From JBQCHF01 sp051953655 (GTDB taxonomy: Bacteria > Actinomycetota > Actinomycetes > Motilibacterales > Motilibacteraceae): a stretch of DNA of 7,917 bases. This document shows positions 7,020 through 7,917 of this stretch, in pieces. Position numbers and translations under genes: made by a program. The notes under the pieces are model-generated. The model had not been told where the DNA came from. It saw nothing but the letters and a program-made list of their open reading frames with translations, and ran no database searches. The first letter of the stretch is position 1; each line of letters starts with the position of its first letter. The stretch is taken from assembly GCA_051953655.1 (NCBI GenBank), contig JBQCIO010000152.1, positions 1-7,917 on the forward strand, in the 5' to 3' direction.

Positions 7020-7917
7020 TCAGCGAGTCCGGACCCATGTTCTGGTGGGGTCGACCCAGGCCGGGGCACGCCACTCGGTGCCGCCGCCTGTGACATCGCC
7101 CGGGGTGGCGCGGATGTCCCAGTGCTGGTCGTGGACGAGGTGGTGGTGCCAGAGGCAGAGCAGTCGCAGCTCGTCCAGGTTGGTCTCTCCGCCGAGGGTC
7201 CACCAGGTGATGTGGTGCGCTTGGGACCAGTCCGGCGGGCGATCACAGCCAGGGCCGACGCAGCCCTTGTCCCGCAACGCGAGCAGGCGCCGCTGGTCGC
7301 GGGTGGCCAGGCGTCTGGCTCGTCCGACGTCGATGGATCTGCCCTCGCCGTCCAGGACGACGGGGATGATCCCGGCTTCGCAGGCAAGGAGCCGGGCCTG
7401 CTCGACCGAGATCCCGGTGCCGGCGGAGGTGGTGGAGAGGATCGTCGCGGCCCGGTGCGCGCCGGGGGTGGGCTGGCCGAACTCGGCGGCTCGGAGCTCG
7501 GCCAGGGTGACCGCGACGAGCAGCCCGTCCCGGGACGGGGCGGCGACCTTGCCGCGGAAGGAGTCGGGGACCGACGGGACCGACGGGACACCGTCGAGCG
7601 CCAGCCCGAGGTCCAGGTCGAGGGCCTGTTGCCCGGCCGGCTGACCGGTGCGCGGGTCGGCGCCGTCGTCGCTGACCTCGACCGGCTCGTCCTCGTCGAG
7701 GTTCTCGTCGTCGTTCTCGTTGCCGACGGTGTTCTTCTGCGCGGGGAGGATGCGTCCGGCGACGGTGACGGTCTCCAGCAGCGCGTCGAGCATTCGCTGC
7801 TTGGCGGTGCGTGGGTCGGGCAGTTCCGCGGTGCCGATCGGCGCGGCCAGGGGCTCGAGGACCGACTTGAGGCGGGCGGCGATGTCGGGGGTGAGCAGGC
7901 CGTGCAGCTCGGTGAGT
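7020..7917 (-). CDS. DUF222 / 13E12-type HNH endonuclease-family protein (N-terminus beyond window)
   Basis: The frame runs from the window edge (first full codon at 7916) to a TGA at 7022-7020, giving 298 visible residues. The edge segment (LTELHGLLTPDIAARL..., then PDPRTAKQRMLDALLE) is the end of a DUF222 helical region, so the gene continues outside and the ATG at 7793 is internal. An acidic linker follows (about 7650-7735, rich in D, E and N), then a DRGLLVAVTLAEL-like strand region. The C-terminal HNH zinc finger is CVGPGCDRPPDWSQAHHI (Cys codons from 7262), then WWTLGGETNLDELRLLCLWHHHLVH ending near 7131. The Cys pairs, the HH dyad, the Asn and the final His are all present, so the nuclease fold looks intact. 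These proteins are multicopy in many actinobacteria and their biological role is largely unknown. Stop-to-arr distance is 119 bases on the same strand; given the RAE between them, shared transcription is not required. Confidence 0.88.
   Translation of the reverse strand, partial: LTELHGLLTPDIAARLKSVLEPLAAPIGTAELPDPRTAKQRMLDALLETVTVAGRILPAQKNTVGNENDDENLDEDEPVEVSDDGADPRTGQPAGQQALDLDLGLALDGVPSVPSVPDSFRGKVAAPSRDGLLVAVTLAELRAAEFGQPTPGAHRAATILSTTSAGTGISVEQARLLACEAGIIPVVLDGEGRSIDVGRARRLATRDQRRLLALRDKGCVGPGCDRPPDWSQAHHITWWTLGGETNLDELRLLCLWHHHLVHDQHWDIRATPGDVTGGGTEWRAPAWVDPTRTWVRTR
7569..7589. repeat. Short 9-base tandem repeat within the HNH gene
   Basis: GACCGACGG occurs twice head to tail (7569-7577 and 7578-7586) followed by a partial third unit. 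On the coding strand it gives a VPSVPSVP run in the linker between DUF222 and the HNH domain. It keeps the reading frame and is probably simple replication slippage in a tolerant linker. Confidence 0.5.

Noticed and set aside
6881..7591. Minus-strand 236-codon open frame in another phase across the HNH gene and the arr leader
   Set aside because: It overlaps the HNH frame out of phase, runs through the RAE and the arr ribosome binding site, and has shadow-like composition.
6827..7644. Plus-strand open frames of 88 and 199 codons over arr and the HNH gene
   Set aside because: They are antisense to well-supported genes, rich in S/R/P, and match nothing recognisable.
7020..7793. Treating the HNH gene as complete with an ATG at 7793
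   Set aside because: Codons upstream to the window edge remain open and read as conserved DUF222 sequence ending in PDPRTAKQRM, so the real start lies outside the window.
7020..7917. HNH gene as a homing endonuclease or part of a phage or defence island
   Set aside because: No intron, intein, terminase, portal or restriction/modification partner is present. DUF222/HNH proteins are common multicopy chromosomal genes in actinobacteria.
1..7917. A novel multi-gene defence or biosynthetic system
   Set aside because: Apart from the chimeric first frame, every gene belongs to a known family (RecB, RecD, Arr, DUF222/HNH). Their arrangement does not show a shared new function.

Overview
The window is very GC-rich (hand-counted 60-base blocks reach about 83% in the rec genes). 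It carries GTG starts, GTGA gene overlaps and a DUF222/13E12-type HNH gene, all typical of a high-GC actinobacterium. A Geodermatophilaceae-like or related soil lineage is plausible, but this is inference and nothing here fixes the genus.

Positions 1-6463 (+ strand) hold a RecBCD-type recombination operon. It opens with an open frame that is cut by the window edge and is clearly chimeric. About the first 75 codons are the middle-to-late part of a PHP-family phosphoesterase/PolX-like domain. The remaining ~235 codons are the C-terminal domain of RecC (exonuclease V gamma subunit). Most of RecC and the end of the PHP domain are missing, and the join near 220-245 is in frame. A full-length recB (helicase plus nuclease, 933-4433) and a full-length recD (4430-6463) follow, each joined to the gene before it by a 4-base GTGA overlap. 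So the beta and alpha subunits look intact while the gamma subunit is reduced to its tail, through a real deletion/fusion or an assembly join.

Positions 6478-6900 (- strand) encode an Arr-type rifampin ADP-ribosyltransferase, converging on recD with only 14 bases between stop codons. Upstream of arr, at 6950-6968, lies a 19-base site matching the rifamycin-associated element (RAE) at 17 of 19 positions, as I recall its consensus. This suggests arr is a rifamycin-inducible, self-contained resistance unit. The arr gene is visibly lower in GC (65-68% in sampled blocks) than the rec operon.

Positions 7020-7917 (- strand) hold the C-terminal part of a DUF222/HNH endonuclease-family protein whose start lies beyond the window. 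I saw no tRNA, rRNA, CRISPR array, insertion-sequence ends or integrase. No wholly new multi-gene system is supported. The points most worth following are the PHP-RecC chimera and the RAE-arr unit.
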